A stretch of 64,000 nucleotides of DNA from Notamacropus eugenii (Eukaryota; Chordata; Mammalia; Diprotodontia; Macropodidae), in NCBI RefSeq assembly GCF_028372415.1, contig NC_092873.1:350425890-350489889 (forward strand), in the 5' to 3' direction. Under the pieces are notes generated by a model. It was not told where the DNA came from and ran no database searches. It saw only the letters and a list, made by a program, of their open reading frames with translations. Below, one piece after another: positions 1-13,200 of this stretch (the stretch's first letter is position 1; every line of letters begins with the position of its first letter). Position numbers and translations under genes: made by a program.

Positions 1-3000
1 GATTATTTTTCCCATTCCCAGAAATCCCTTCATTCAGGGAGCCTGGGGGCAGACAGTGGAATAGTTGGGGGATGGGTATGGGGAGAAGAGGGTAGCAGCT
101 TGAGAGCTCCTTTAGAAAAGACTCCAAAGTTAAGGGAGAGGGCACACAAAACAGAGGCAGATGGAACAAACCTGAGAGATCGTTGCGCTCTTCCCCCTCC
201 CCCAAAAGGGGAGAGGCCAGAAGGAAGTAGCGCTTTCTCCTGTCCTATCTAAATCAGCATTTCCCCCATTTCAACTTTGCAGAAGTGAAAGAGGGAAGTA
301 GCCAAGGGAGAGCTCAGGAGTGGGATCACATGACTCCCAGGGTGGTAGGGAGGTGATAGGGTCTAGGGACTTTCTTCTTCTGGGGACTTCCCTCACACCT
401 ACCCCTCACCCCCACCTCACTGGAGCTCCTAAAGGATCAGGGTTTTCCTTGGTGATGTTAGTAAAGATGGATTGAGATCTCCAGGGTGAGGACCTTGAGG
501 TCTGTCTCAGGAAGGGTATTGGAAGGGCTGTTAAGGAGGCCTAAGAGTGAGGCTCCCTGGGGATATAAAGAAAAAAGGGATGGGGGAATGGAGATGATCC
601 ACAAAGGGAGGGGGTCTGATTCGTACCTCCTCCTTCTTTATAATCATTTAAAAGGACAGATACCCCAAGGGTCACCCATTTGTGAGATCATAATGAACCC
701 CTCTCCCCCTATAACAGAATAGAATGTTAGAGTTAGAAAAAAAGGATCTTGCAGATTACTTAGTCCTACCCTTTTATTTTATAGAGGATAAAATTGAGGC
801 TAGGAGGCTCCACACTTTCAGTAACAGTGAGAAGGAGGTGGGTGGAGGGAGTTGGACTCCTTGAACTGCTTCTCCATTAAGATTCCCCTTTTTAAGCCCT
901 AGTTCCCTCCCCGCCATGCTCACTACCATGCCTAATAAATGCTTTTGATTCTTTAGATGAGAATGAAAAGTGTACTTAGGAAGTCTCCTGTGCATGTGTG
1001 TGTGTGTGTGTGTGTATGTGTGTGGACAGAGGAAGAGAGGTGTTGCCTTTCCTCCATGGTTTTGAACTCTCTCCCCCAGATCTAGCCCTAGAACTAAGAC
1101 TCCAGAATTCTCTGGCTTGAGTAACTTTGGTGCCTGGCCTTCCCTTCCCTATCCCTCCCCCTCCTAGACTGGCATGAGGGGCTAGCATTCCATTCTCCCC
1201 CCCCCCCATATGTTTGTTTATCATTTCCATAACAACCTTATGGCCAATGACCAGCCCTTCCTTCCCTAGGGATTGGGAGAGGCAAAATTTCCCTTCCCTA
1301 GTCCTTAAGCTCTCCCCTTCCAGCCAGGCTCAAATGGGAAGGGTTAAAAGTGGGTGGTCACATTGCTTAATTACAATCAGAACCAGCATCATACCCCTGG
1401 GTAATGGGAGCAGAGCGTCCAGGCTCTGATAGCCCTTTCACCAGTCAAATCTCCCCCAGCCAGATGAAGTTATGGTCACTGAATGTCAGAACTGGGAAGA
1501 GACCTTAGAAACATCACTCTAGTCCAATTCTTTCCTTTCCCAGAGGAGGAAACAGGATTAGTTGAAGGAAAATGACTTGCCCAAGGTCACACAGACAATT
1601 AATGGCAGAGACAAACCTAAAACTCAGACCTTTTGACTGCTTTATACCATGCTGTCCTTTTCTCAGGGTATAGGAAGGAGATAAAGCCTTGGTAGGGAGA
1701 GGGAAGAGGAGAAGGTAAGAGATAGGGAGTCCTCTGACCCATTGAGAAGACCCCCTTGGGGCAGGTGAGGCTATCAGGAATTGTTTGACCTTGTTTCTCT
1801 AGGTCCTACTCCAGGATATTTTGGCACCCAAAAAATGTTTTGGCTAGAGCCCCTTGAAACCTGTGACTTTGAGAGGCTAATAGGCTTTTAACCTTGACCT
1901 TTAGAAAACCTGACTATAATTGAGACCTTAGATTAAAGACTTGTGTAAGTGTGAGTTGTAAATGGTTTCTGTTCTATGACGACTTTTGGGGGGATTTCAT
2001 GCTCTTCCACCTGAAACTCTGATGTTGGGGATTTGTTCCCCCAGCCCATTCTCCAGGGACATTGACAACCCTTTGATACTTGGGATCCCAAAGCTATAAG
2101 ACCCATAAATTGATACCTCTGAAGGAGGGTGGGGGTGGGATCAGTCAACAAGCATTTACCTGGCTTAGATGGGATGGCTGTGTGGCTGGACCAGACCCCT
2201 CTGAGGCCGAGAGAAACACAAGACTCCAGCTCCTGTCATTGGGGAGATAAGACACACACACCCCATGGGAAGATAGCTAACTTGACAAAGCAGCAGTGTG
2301 ATAAGTGCCTGCCAGAGTGTGAGGTGCAGACAATGAATGGTGTAGGATTCAGAGGAGCCAGAGATCCCTGTGGGCTTAGGTGAGCTGAGAAGGCTTCTGG
2401 GAGATAGTGAATTTGGAGCTGAGCCTTCAAAGTTTGGTTTGGTTTTTGATAGGAAAGAGAGGAGAAGGACAGGCCTGGCCTGGGTGGTTTGGGTGTGAGC
2501 AAAGGCAAGGAGCTGAATTTAAGAGACTGCGGTGGAATGAATAACTCACCAGTCGGACTTGCTATCAGCAACACCTGAGTTCAAATCTTGCTTCTGACTC
2601 TCACTAGCTCATGTGACCCTGGAAAAATCACCCTGAGCCTTCATTCCCTCATCTGTAAAATAGGTCTAATAATAAATCTTACCTTTTGTGAGGCCCAATT
2701 GGAATAAAAAGCACTTTTAAAACTTTGATGGCACTATATAAACATTAGTTATCGTTATTGCTTGGGGGGAGGGGAAGGGGACTGTGAGTAGACCCATTTG
2801 GGCGACTGGTAGCCATTCCCATAGGGTGAGTATTAGGAAGTGAGAAGACAAGAATGGAAAGATATGCACAGGTTGGTTTAAAGCATCCCCACCCATAGCT
2901 GGTCCCTGGAGCTTAATCTGCCAAAATGACCTGAGTTCTAGTTCCAGCTTTGTCACTAGCTACCCAAGTTCTGTCCCCTCTTCAGACCTCAGTTTCCACT

Positions 3001-4776
3001 TCTGTAAAATGAGAAGGTTGTAATAGATGGGCTGGCTCTAAGATCCTTTGTTCTAAAGGTCCCTGCAGCTCTAACATTCCGTGACTCTTTGTCCCCATCC
3101 CCCAACTCACAGTTGAGTGGAAGACTGGCAGAGCAGAGGACTCAGGGGTGCCTATACTGCCCTCATTCCACTGAGCAGAGAAATGAGATTGCCCTGGTCC
3201 TGGCATTAGAGTGAAGGTGGGATGCTTTCTATGGGGCATCGGGGGAAGTATGAGAAGCTAGTACTCCCCTCCCACTAGCCTAGGCTGTCAGATGGCCTCA
3301 GTTCCCCCACCCCTCGCCCCCACTTGGCACTGAATGGTGCCAACCTGTCGTTAGAAGCACTGAAGCATGAAAATGCCACCATCTCCAAAATGATCCTCAT
3401 TAATCTGCTACTGTGGACACCCACACAAGCACCACACCTCAGGCCCAAAGATGGGGACCTTTTCGCAGAATGTGCCCTGCATGGGGCTGGCATTTGCAGT
3501 GCTGAGAACCCTTAAAGACGCTGTCCCTGCTCTGTGTCTGTTATATCTTCTGGGAGCAGAAAGGACACCCTTTGGAGAGGCTGTTTAGAGCTCCTTGGAT
3601 TCCTCAAAGCTTCTCTTAAGTTAGGACAGTGGCATTGGTTCTGGTGCTTTCAATCAGGCATTCTTTACAGAGCCTCAGGTGGCATGACCCATTGGGTAGA
3701 CTGGAACATTTTATGGTACCCTAGTGAGACTAAAGAAGTTCAGGCTTCACTCTCTAGTCATGCCCATGGGCACTACTGGTGAAGCAATATCTGGTTATAG
3801 GGATGTAGGGAGATGGGGGGAGGATTGGGGAGGATATTGAATGTTCTTTTTCTCTCCTAGTGGAAGAGATCCCTGTGGGAGGTGCCAAAAGAAAATGTGT
3901 GTTGTTAGGGGTTTCTTTGGGGGGGGGGGGTGTTTTTGTTTTTTCAGACTCAAATGAGGACAGTCTCAATTCAGTGACCTGATATGTGGGCACTGGAGAG
4001 TGCAACTAAAGAAAGCTTGGGCCACTATGATCATGTGAAGAAAAGCCCTTCTCACTAAAAAGAAAGGGGGGCAGAAGGCCTGGAATTTTTCCCCTTTGCC
4101 TCCCCTCCCCCCAATGTCTTCTCCCCATTCCCCAGAAATCAGGTTACAGACAGACACAGGATTCTTCTGTGTCCTCTCTGGCTTCTGTCTCCTGTTGTGT
4201 CTCCTTTTCTTTATCCATTTCTTTCCTGCTCTTCTCTCCCTCCCCTCCCCCTTTCCCGTCTCACACCCAATTCCCCTCCTCTTTCTCCCCATCTGGCTCC
4301 CTCCATACTCATCTCTATTTTCCTCTTGTGTTTTCCCATCCTTCTTCTCCTCCCCCCCTTTTTCTTGCCCTTTTATTTCTCCTTCATTTTCCATCCTGTA
4401 TGATTTTCTCTCCCATATCTCTCTTATCTCTGTCTCTGGGTTTCTCTCTGTTACTACCTTTCTGGGTCTGACTGGTTTTCAATCTCTGGCTTATTTCATT
4501 GTTCATTAGAGCCAGAGACCATGTAGTTAAGCTTCATTGCTTGACAGAGTAAGAAATGAGGTTCAGAGAGGCCAAGTGATTTGCCCAAGTCCACATAGGT
4601 AGGGGATGTTATGGGCCTGAGGAAAATGTGCCCAGAGAGAGGAGAAGGAGGAGTGAGCAGCTTGCTGTCTCAGCCTTGGTCACCACCCTGTGTTACCCTA
4701 GGCCAAGCCTTAATCCTCCTCTAGCCCCATCCCTCCTTCCCTGCCCCCCTCCAACCTTCCTCTTTCCTATGCCCAG
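1..4776 (+). other. PPP1R9B: PPP1R9B intron 1 (3' part)
   Basis: No coding exon was recognised here. It holds CORE-SINE fragments (about 715-825, 1470-1655, 2545-2760, 2925-3085, 4505-4610), a (TG)n run near 990-1022, an 11-G run near 3920 and a long pyrimidine-rich stretch at about 4090-4500. Position relative to exon 2 and the known gene structure (a large first exon) make this intron 1 by inference. 3090-4090 has no recognisable feature. Confidence 0.8.
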
Positions 4777-4909
4777 GTGTTCAGCACATACTCCAATGAA
4801 GATTATGATCGTCGTAATGAGGATGTGGATCCCATGGCAGCTTCAGCTGAATATGAGCTGGAGAAGCGGGTGGAAAGGCTGGAACTATTCCCTGTGGAGC
4901 TGGACAAGG
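4777..4909 (+). CDS. PPP1R9B: PPP1R9B coding exon 2
   Basis: Starts after gcccag and ends before gtgagg; phase 0 in, 1 out. Begins [14 protein letters not shown] and ends VELDK plus the first base of the next Asp. It contains the [14 protein letters not shown] helix that, in the PP1-spinophilin structure, packs on the PP1 floor (about residues 476-492). Confidence 0.96.
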
Positions 4910-7900
4910 GTGAGGTGGGAGCTTGGGGGGTGCACTTCTCCCCAGGCTCAGAGTCTTTCTCTCTCTTCCCCTGGCCCTGCTGATCTGCTTGCTTACTGCC
5001 CCCACGCTCGGTTACCCATGATCCTCCTCTCTCATTCCTGTGTTCCCACCACCACAGTCTTACCCCATATGTTCTATGACTCAGGGCCAGCATAGAACAA
5101 GGTCACAAGAAGCAGTATCCCTGTCACTTCTTGGGGTGTAGTGGTACACCCTTCTTTTCATTGTAGCACTTTGTCTGAGGGCTGCCTTTTTGTTGTCCCC
5201 TAGACCCTTCCCCTTCTTGCCCTTCTCCTTCTCTCCTCCCTAGCAAAACCTACTCTTTGGGAATGCTCACTTATAAAGGATGTGGTAAAACAATATTTCA
5301 GTTCTCCCCAAAACACAGTACCTGCCCATTGTGAAGCCCTGGTAAAAGGGAAAGAATGAAGGGAGGGAAGGTAGAAGAAAAGAAGAAAGGAAGAGAGAAA
5401 GAGAGAAATAAAGAAGGAAGGAAAGAAAGAAAAAGAGGGAGAAAGGGAAGAAAGAAAGAAGAAAGGAAAAAGGGAGAAAAGGAAAGAAAGAAAGAGAGAA
5501 AGAAAAGAGGAATGGAAGGAAGGAAGGAAAGAAGAGAAAGGATGGAAGAAAAAGATGAAAGGAAAGAAGGAAAGTAGAAGGAAAGGGAGAGAGGGAAGGA
5601 GGAAGCAAGGAAAACGGAAAGGAGGGAGGTACACATATCAGTGTTAATGACTGATGGAAGTTTACCCTCATTAAGACTTACCCTATGCTGCCTCCCATGG
5701 GTATTAACATTTTAACCTGATAGAATGTCTGAGTCCAAAAGGATAAGCTGGGACACTTCAGCCTTTGGCCCCAGAGACCTCTCTTTATTCAGGGCTCTGA
5801 GTGGAAGCCTCAAGCCCCTCAATCTCACCTGTGGGTGGTAATCTACTCTCAGTATCACCTCAGCTCCCTCACACATGGTTTTCCTTGCTTCCTGATCCCT
5901 GTCACAATCATACACTGTAACCATCCTCTAACACAATAACACCCAGTGATCTGGACATTATCATTGCCCTGTCTACATTCCAAACTCCTAAAAGGGTTCA
6001 AAGGTTTTTGTCTTTGCATCTTTAGTGTTTAACACAATGCCTTGCACACAACAGGTGCTAAATAAATGTTTGTTAGATTGTTAGATTGAATCACAGCTGA
6101 TTCACCATCACAATCTCTGTCACAACCATTCACAGATGAATACTGTCATCGACCTTTGCCTCCATCAGAGCGTCACCCACCCAAAATCAGCAGCCTTGTC
6201 AGATCCAAAACTGTCACCAACACATGGCATATGCCATCACCTAGTCCCTTCTATAACCAAAATATTATCACCAACCCTTCCACAGAACCGTACACGATTC
6301 TTTTTGGAGCCTCATTACAGTTAGCCACATCTAACTGCCCCTCTGTTTACCGTAGCTTTCCATAAAGTCCTTGTTGGCCCATTGGACTGAGATCAAATCC
6401 TGCCTCAGACGTTTCCTAGCTATGTGACCCTGGGCAAGTCACTTCCCTTCCTATCTCAGTTTCCTCATCTGTAAAATGTCATAATAGCATCTATATCACA
6501 AGTCTGCTGTGAAGATCAAAAGAGAGCATATGTACAGTGCCTTGAGAAGGTTAGGGAGGACAGGAAGTGATCAGGAGCATGAGTGGCATTCCTCGGCATC
6601 AAAGGGGTTTCACAAGGACTAAAGCATCTCACTCTGTGAAGGCTGAGGGAGCATAAAGATTAAGATGAGAATGGGTGTTCCCAGGGGTGAGGTTTAGCCC
6701 CAGAGAATGGGAGGAGAGTTAATTAGCACTTAGGGAAGGGATGGTTAGATTGGAGCTCTTCCCCTCCACCCACACCTCCAGCTAGCTAGCTCCCTTGACC
6801 AGCTACTTAATCATATGTACCCACTACCAACTCTGTCCTACTGCCCCAGCCTCCCTTATACTTTGCCCCCAACCCAATGCCATCCCACCAAATTGCTATC
6901 TGTCTCCTGACATCCTCCTCCAGTTCACCCAGTGTTTGCTGAACATATTTTGAGTCCCTTCCCAGAGCACCTTGTATGTCCTCCTCTCAAATGTTTACCT
7001 GATATCTCTGATTCTCCTCCCCACTCCCCAATCCAGAGCCTTCAGAGTGGCACTGACCTCTCCCTTCCCATGTGCCCTTTTGCAGACTCAGAAGGCCTGG
7101 GCATCAGTATCATTGGCATGGGTGCTGGGGCTGACATGGGCCTGGAAAAGCTGGGCATCTTTGTCAAGACAGTGACGGAGGGGGGTGCTGCACATCGTGA
7201 TGGCAGGTAACTGTTCCCTTCCTATCCCACATGGGCACTGCATGCTCTCATGGGGTCACTCTGTCTTCCTCCAGCATGGGTACTGATATGGTACTCCCCC
7301 AGGATTAAAACCTGGTTTGGGGGTAGAAGGTTCTGGGTTACTTTCTAGGTCATGGATTTTCCCCAGGAATCCCCAGTTGTATTGTCTCAGTGGGGGTTAA
7401 TAAAGTTGGAAGGGTCATTGGAGGTCATTTAATCCAACTCCTCATTTTATAGATGAGGGATTGGAGGTCAAGAGAGGTAAGAGTCAAAGATGGATTTGAA
7501 CTCAAATCCTCTAACTGTAGAGTTAATACTCTTTCTACTAAACCATGATTTCTTTTTTGGAGGGGAGGCAATCCGAATTAAGTGACTTGCCCAGTGTCAT
7601 ACAACTAGTGTCAAGCATCTGAGGCTAGATTTGAACTCAGGTCCTCCTGACTCCAGCACTAGTATTCTATCCACTGTGCCACCTAGCTGTCCCTGTACCA
7701 TGATGTTTTACAAAGGAAGGTCATAACAAGAGGCTCAAACCCCTAGCCTCGATAATAAAAGGTTTATGCCTGGATAGTAGCACCAGGAAGGGAGCGTTAT
7801 TGCCATAGGTGGCTGAGATCGATGAATTGTGGCAGTGATGTTTTAGGGGGACATGCGCAAGAGCCTTCAGACTGGACTTGGGGGATGAGCAATAAATGCC

Positions 7901-10259
7901 CATGAATTGTTGAATGTAGTGAGTTGCATGGGTTTGTGGTGGGTACCACTTGAGTTGTGCATGTGCAAGTGTGTGAAAGCAGGCATTTTGTCTGGTGTTT
8001 TTGTGCCATCTGAAATGTATCTTCATAATTACGTAGCAGCCTGTCAGAGGAGCTGAGCAGATAGATATGCACCTGGGTGCTGGAATGTGTTAGAGAATTG
8101 CTGTTGGGTGTGCAGTGTATACATGCTGTGAGGGAGTATAAATAGCAATTGTTCCTGTTCTGGCCAGAAACTCTGAGGGTCTTCCCCTCCCAGACTGATT
8201 TCTTTTATAAAGGCAAACTTGGCCATTTTTTGCCTCAATTCTAACTTAAAGTTTAATTACTGAATGGGCATTATCTCAGACAAACTGAAGCCTGGAAAAG
8301 ACCTTAGCTTGAAAAGGCCAGGATCTCTCACTGCATCCAGGGCCATCCCCAGTCGTCTTGACCTATGTCTTACCACTGGACTCCCATGACTCTGGAGGGG
8401 GGAGAGTGAGGCTGATGACTTTGCACAGCCCTGCCTCACTTAAATCTAATTAACTGGCAAGTCATCACCTTCCTGATGTGACTGGTCCTCTTTGAGAAAG
8501 ATAGGCCAACAACGACATATGTATTTGTATAGTGGGTGACAGCAACTTCCCCAAATTCCCCACAACACTGAAGGTGTACATAGATGGTGTAGACACTCCC
8601 TTCATTTTATATATGTGAACGGACTATTACAAGAATTGCATTCTGTGTCTAGACTGGTTTGGGGCAGCTTCTGAACTTTGTCAGGGTATGAGTTTCTTCC
8701 CCTAGTCTAAGTCTCCAGAGAAGAGATCATGATGGCCATGGCCATACTCATTCCTTACCTTTCCATTCAGCTTTAGAGACTTTTCCAAGCACTTTCAGGC
8801 CAGTCCTAGCTGTGGCTGGTTGAGTGGGTGTTTGTAGAGATGCCAGTTTCTGGTTCTTTGGTTCTGTGTGTCTGCCCAGGCACATCTCTGGGCATTTGTA
8901 CGCATGTGCATGGGTGGGAGGAACCTGTTTACAATGGACTGGTTTCCTCTGTTTCCCGTATGTGGTCCTGTGGGAACATCACTGGAGTTCCAGGGAAGAT
9001 GGAGGGTGTGGGGGAGGCCTCTTTCCACTTTCCACTCCTCTTTCCACTCCTCTTTCCCCTTCAGTGTATCAAGTCTGGGTCACTCCTGGTCTCTGTCACC
9101 CTCTTGTGGGGACAACAGGGGAGAAAGAAACAACTGGAACAGTAGGAAGGAAATCAGCCATTATTAAATTCCTACTATGCACCAGGCAGTGTGCCAAGGG
9201 CTGCTGGGGAATCATCATGTGTATGTACAAGGGTGTTGTGTGCTTGTTTTTTTATAAGGAGAGATACAGACGTGTATTTTCATGTTTGTCTGTTATGTGT
9301 GTATATGTATACGTATGTATATCATTCTTTCAGAGTCAGAAGGGACCCTCTGGGCCACCTATTCCACCACCTTCATTTTACAGATTAGGAAGCCAAAGCC
9401 AGAGAGATCAGTTAATTCAATCAGTCAACAAACAACTATTTGACAGATGGAATGGCTTGCCCTGTGTCACACAGGTCCCAGAAGTGGGATTCCAACTCAG
9501 GTCCTGAGGAGCACTAAATCCTGTGCTCCATCTAGTACAACATTTGGGACGCGCCCTTCCTTATGTACATAGATGCAGACAAACTCGTGTACCTTCTTTC
9601 TATTGTATGTGTGTTTAGGAAGGAGGCATGATTCCAACACAGAAGGTAGTATTTGTACATTCCCTTAAGGTTTGCAAAGTACTTTACAAATATCTCATTC
9701 AATCCTCACTACAACCCCAGGAAGTGGATGCTATTGTTATCCCCATTTGACAGAAGAGGAAACTGAGGCAGACAGTGATTATGTGACTTGGCTAGGGTCA
9801 CACAGTAAGTGTCTAAGGCAGGATTTTATCACAAGTTTCTCTAACTCTAGGTTTCCCTTTTCTTCCAGTTCTGACCCATTCCTCCCTCACCTTGGGTCCC
9901 ACTGAGTCGGTAGGGAGGTGCTGGGAATGGTATGATTTAAAAGGACTGCTTGGAAGAGGAGGCACACAGTGGCTCTATGTATTGTGCCATATGCTTCCTA
10001 CGTCCATGTTACTCTGTATTGTCATCATGAGTATATCTTTATGACTTGGGGTCTACGTGAATGCCTCAGTTGGTGTATGTGCTTGTGTTTATGTGTAGGA
10101 AATCACATGTCTGCACACCTGTGTATCTTTGTCTTGGAAAGTATGTCTATATATGAGTATATGTGTCTGGCTAGGAAAACATGTCATTGTGCGTCTATAT
10201 GTCTAGGAAAAGTGTGTGTGTGTGTGTGCGCACGTGTGTGTGCACGTGTGTGTGAGCGC

Positions 10260-10293
<34 letters not shown>

Positions 10294-13200
10294 AGGGAGA
10301 AAGGGAGACAGAGAAGAAAAACACTTAAGGAGAAGAAGAGGAAAGGAGAAAATGGAGGGAGGGAAGGAGGCAGGGAGAGAGATAGAGGATGCCTAAGATT
10401 GAACCAGCAACTAAGGCTAGAGACTTCCGCATGATTCTGCAGATGTTCAGAGGGCTTGATAGAGGGGGAAACTGTTGATAGAGAGGGAGCTTCTAGGTAG
10501 CTCCAGATGTCTTCTTTAGGGTCCTCTTCCTTCCCTGTAGGGTAGAAAACTATTACTGGGTTAGTGGAATCTGGCTTAGGTGGTGATGGGCTCAGTCCTC
10601 TTGACCAGGGGACCTGGAGCCTGATGCCCTCTCTGATTCTCTCAACCTTCTTATTTTCCTAGGATCCAAGTGAATGACCTCCTGGTAGAAGTGGATGGGA
10701 CCAGCTTGGTGGGCGTGACTCAGAGCTTTGCCGCTTCTGTACTTAGGAACACCAAGGGTCGAGTGCGGTGAGAAACTCTGGGTTTTGGGATAAGGGTGGG
10801 TGTTGGAACTCTGAACATGTTAGCAATAAGCCAGCCAAACTCTTTCCACCCACAATAGAGTTGGCCCCAGTCAGATAAGATTAGGCTTTTGCCTTGGGGA
10901 TTAAGCCATACCCTTTTTTTCTAATCATGTCATGAGAAGTTTTTTTTAATTAATTTATTTGTTTTCAGTTTTCTAAAATCACTTCCATAAGTCTTAGATT
11001 TATCTCCCTCTCCCTCCCTCTTCCCTCCCTGAGACAGCATACGATCTTATATGGATTCTACACATACATTCTTATTAACCACATTTTCACGTTAGTCATG
11101 TTGCATATAAGAAAATGAATGGGAAAAGCCATGAGAAAAAAACAAACCAAACCAAAACATAACACAAGAGAAAATGTGCTGCTTCACTCTCTGTTCCAAT
11201 TCTCTTCATGAGAAGTTTTGAGAGTTTTGGCAGAGATACTGGAGTGGTTTGCCATTTCCTTCTCCAGCTCATTTTACAGATAAGGAAACTGAGGCAAACA
11301 GGGTGACTTGCCCAGGGTCATACAGCGTGAGGCCAGATTTGAGCCCAGAGCTTTCTGGTTGCAGGCCCAGCACTCTATTCACTGCACCACAGAATCTTCC
11401 CTAACTCTATTGCCCATAGCCTCCTTATCCAGCCCTGGGAGCTAAGGTGGGAAAGAGATCTAGCTTCAGAATTTTGGGGGGAAAATGCTCTAAATCAGAT
11501 ATTCTTACCTTGGGCTCCACAAACTTGTGTTTCAAAATATTTTGATAACTGTATTGTCATTTTTCTTTATGCATTTAAAAACATTATTCTGAGAAAAGGT
11601 CCATGACACAAAAAAGGCTGAGAACCCTTGCTCTATAGGATACCTTTATAATCTCCCAGATCTTTTCTACCTTTTGTTTTCTAACCAGCTTAGAAATCTA
11701 TCTCAAATCTTCCCAAATGCCATCTCCACCAGTCTTCTGATTCTCAAGCCTTCCCTGTATACCTCCTCTTCCAAGTAGCCTTCTTAGATTACACCGTTCC
11801 TTGTACCTCCCTACCAACTCAGTGATTAGAAATGAAGGAGGAATGAGTCAGAACTGAGGGCCAGGGACTACAGACTGGTCCCTCCCCATCTCCAACTTCT
11901 TTCCTCCTACCTCTTTTCTTGCCTTTGTCCATTTCTTACCTTCTTCTCCACTGCCAGCATTACATCTCCCCATCCTGACCCTGGGGAGAAGGGAACTACT
12001 CTCCTGGAAAGGGGTGGCGGTCAGGACATGAGCAATAGAGAAACAGGAAATGTGTGTGTGTGTGTGTGTGTGTGTGGTGAGGGGAGGAGGCATGATTCAG
12101 GGGGAGCCTAGGCCTTCTACCATTTCCTTTTCATCCTAATCTTCCTTCTTCATCTCCCCTCCCCTTCCTGAAGATCAGTGGGCAGGAGGATACCCAAAAC
12201 ACTCTTCTTATATCCCTTAGTCCTGTTAATGTGACCAACTCTTCCCTTTTAATGCCTTGCTTCCACACCCAAAGGATTTTATTCCATTCCTACCATTATT
12301 TTCATTCATTCACTCAACAATCATTTATTAAAGTATCTAATACATTGGAAACATTTCTGTTAGATACTGGGAAAAATGTTTTTGTTTTTGTTTTCTTTTT
12401 AAAGCTCAGTAAGACATGTTTCCTGTTTTTATGTTTGTAGTATAGAAGAGGGAATGGAATTTACAACAATAGGTATTAAAGCTTGTGGAAGGCCGGAAAT
12501 GCCAGGATAAAGAGTCTGAATTTGATTTAATCAATAAACATTTAAGTATCTACTATGTTCCAGATATAGTGCTAAGTGCTGGGGATACAAAGAAAGGCAA
12601 AAGACAGTGTCTACAGGTAGGGTGAGGGATACCTGGGATGGAGCAGGGTGCATTAAAGGATTCTGAGCAAGGGAAATAACCCAATCAGCTCTGTGCATGG
12701 CTAAGACGAATTGGGCATCATTGTGAAGTAGAGATGGGAGGAAGGAGGCAAGGAGCCCATCTGGAAGGTGAGGCAGGGATCCAGGGAGTTGAAGGTCTTT
12801 CCTTGGATGGTGACTGTGGGACTCCCTCTAAGTGAGTACCTGAAAAGGCAAGCCTAAAAAGGCCAAGGTCTCCCATTGCATCCTGGGCCATCTCCAGTCA
12901 TCCTGATGTATATCTAGTCACTGGACCCAGATGGCTCAGGAGGAGAAAGTGAGTTTGGTGACCTTGCACAGCCCTCCCTCACTCAAATCAAAGTCAAGTG
13001 CAAGTCATGGCATCATTTCTCTGATGGCATGGTCTTTCTTCTTCGCCAACGCAGGATGAACACAACAACAATAATGGGACTAGATGATAGATGGACGCAT
13101 ATGACATATGTTGTATCAACAGGGCTTGACAATTGATTGACTGTTGGGGGATAATGATGAGACCAAGGAAAGAGGAAAGTCAGAGATAACAGCAAGGCTT

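Noticed and set aside
4096-4509. 137-codon + strand open frame, Leu/Phe/Pro/Ser-rich
   Set aside because: Lies in a pyrimidine-rich intron stretch with overlapping open frames in other phases; no homology recalled.
5200-5671. Long overlapping open frames on the minus strand
   Set aside because: They translate the (GGAA)n purine tract; the F/S/L-rich products are low-complexity artefacts.
8824-9507. 227-codon + strand open frame
   Set aside because: Cys/Val-rich chance frame in PPP1R9B intron 3 that runs into a MIR-like SINE; no domain or splice-consistent structure.
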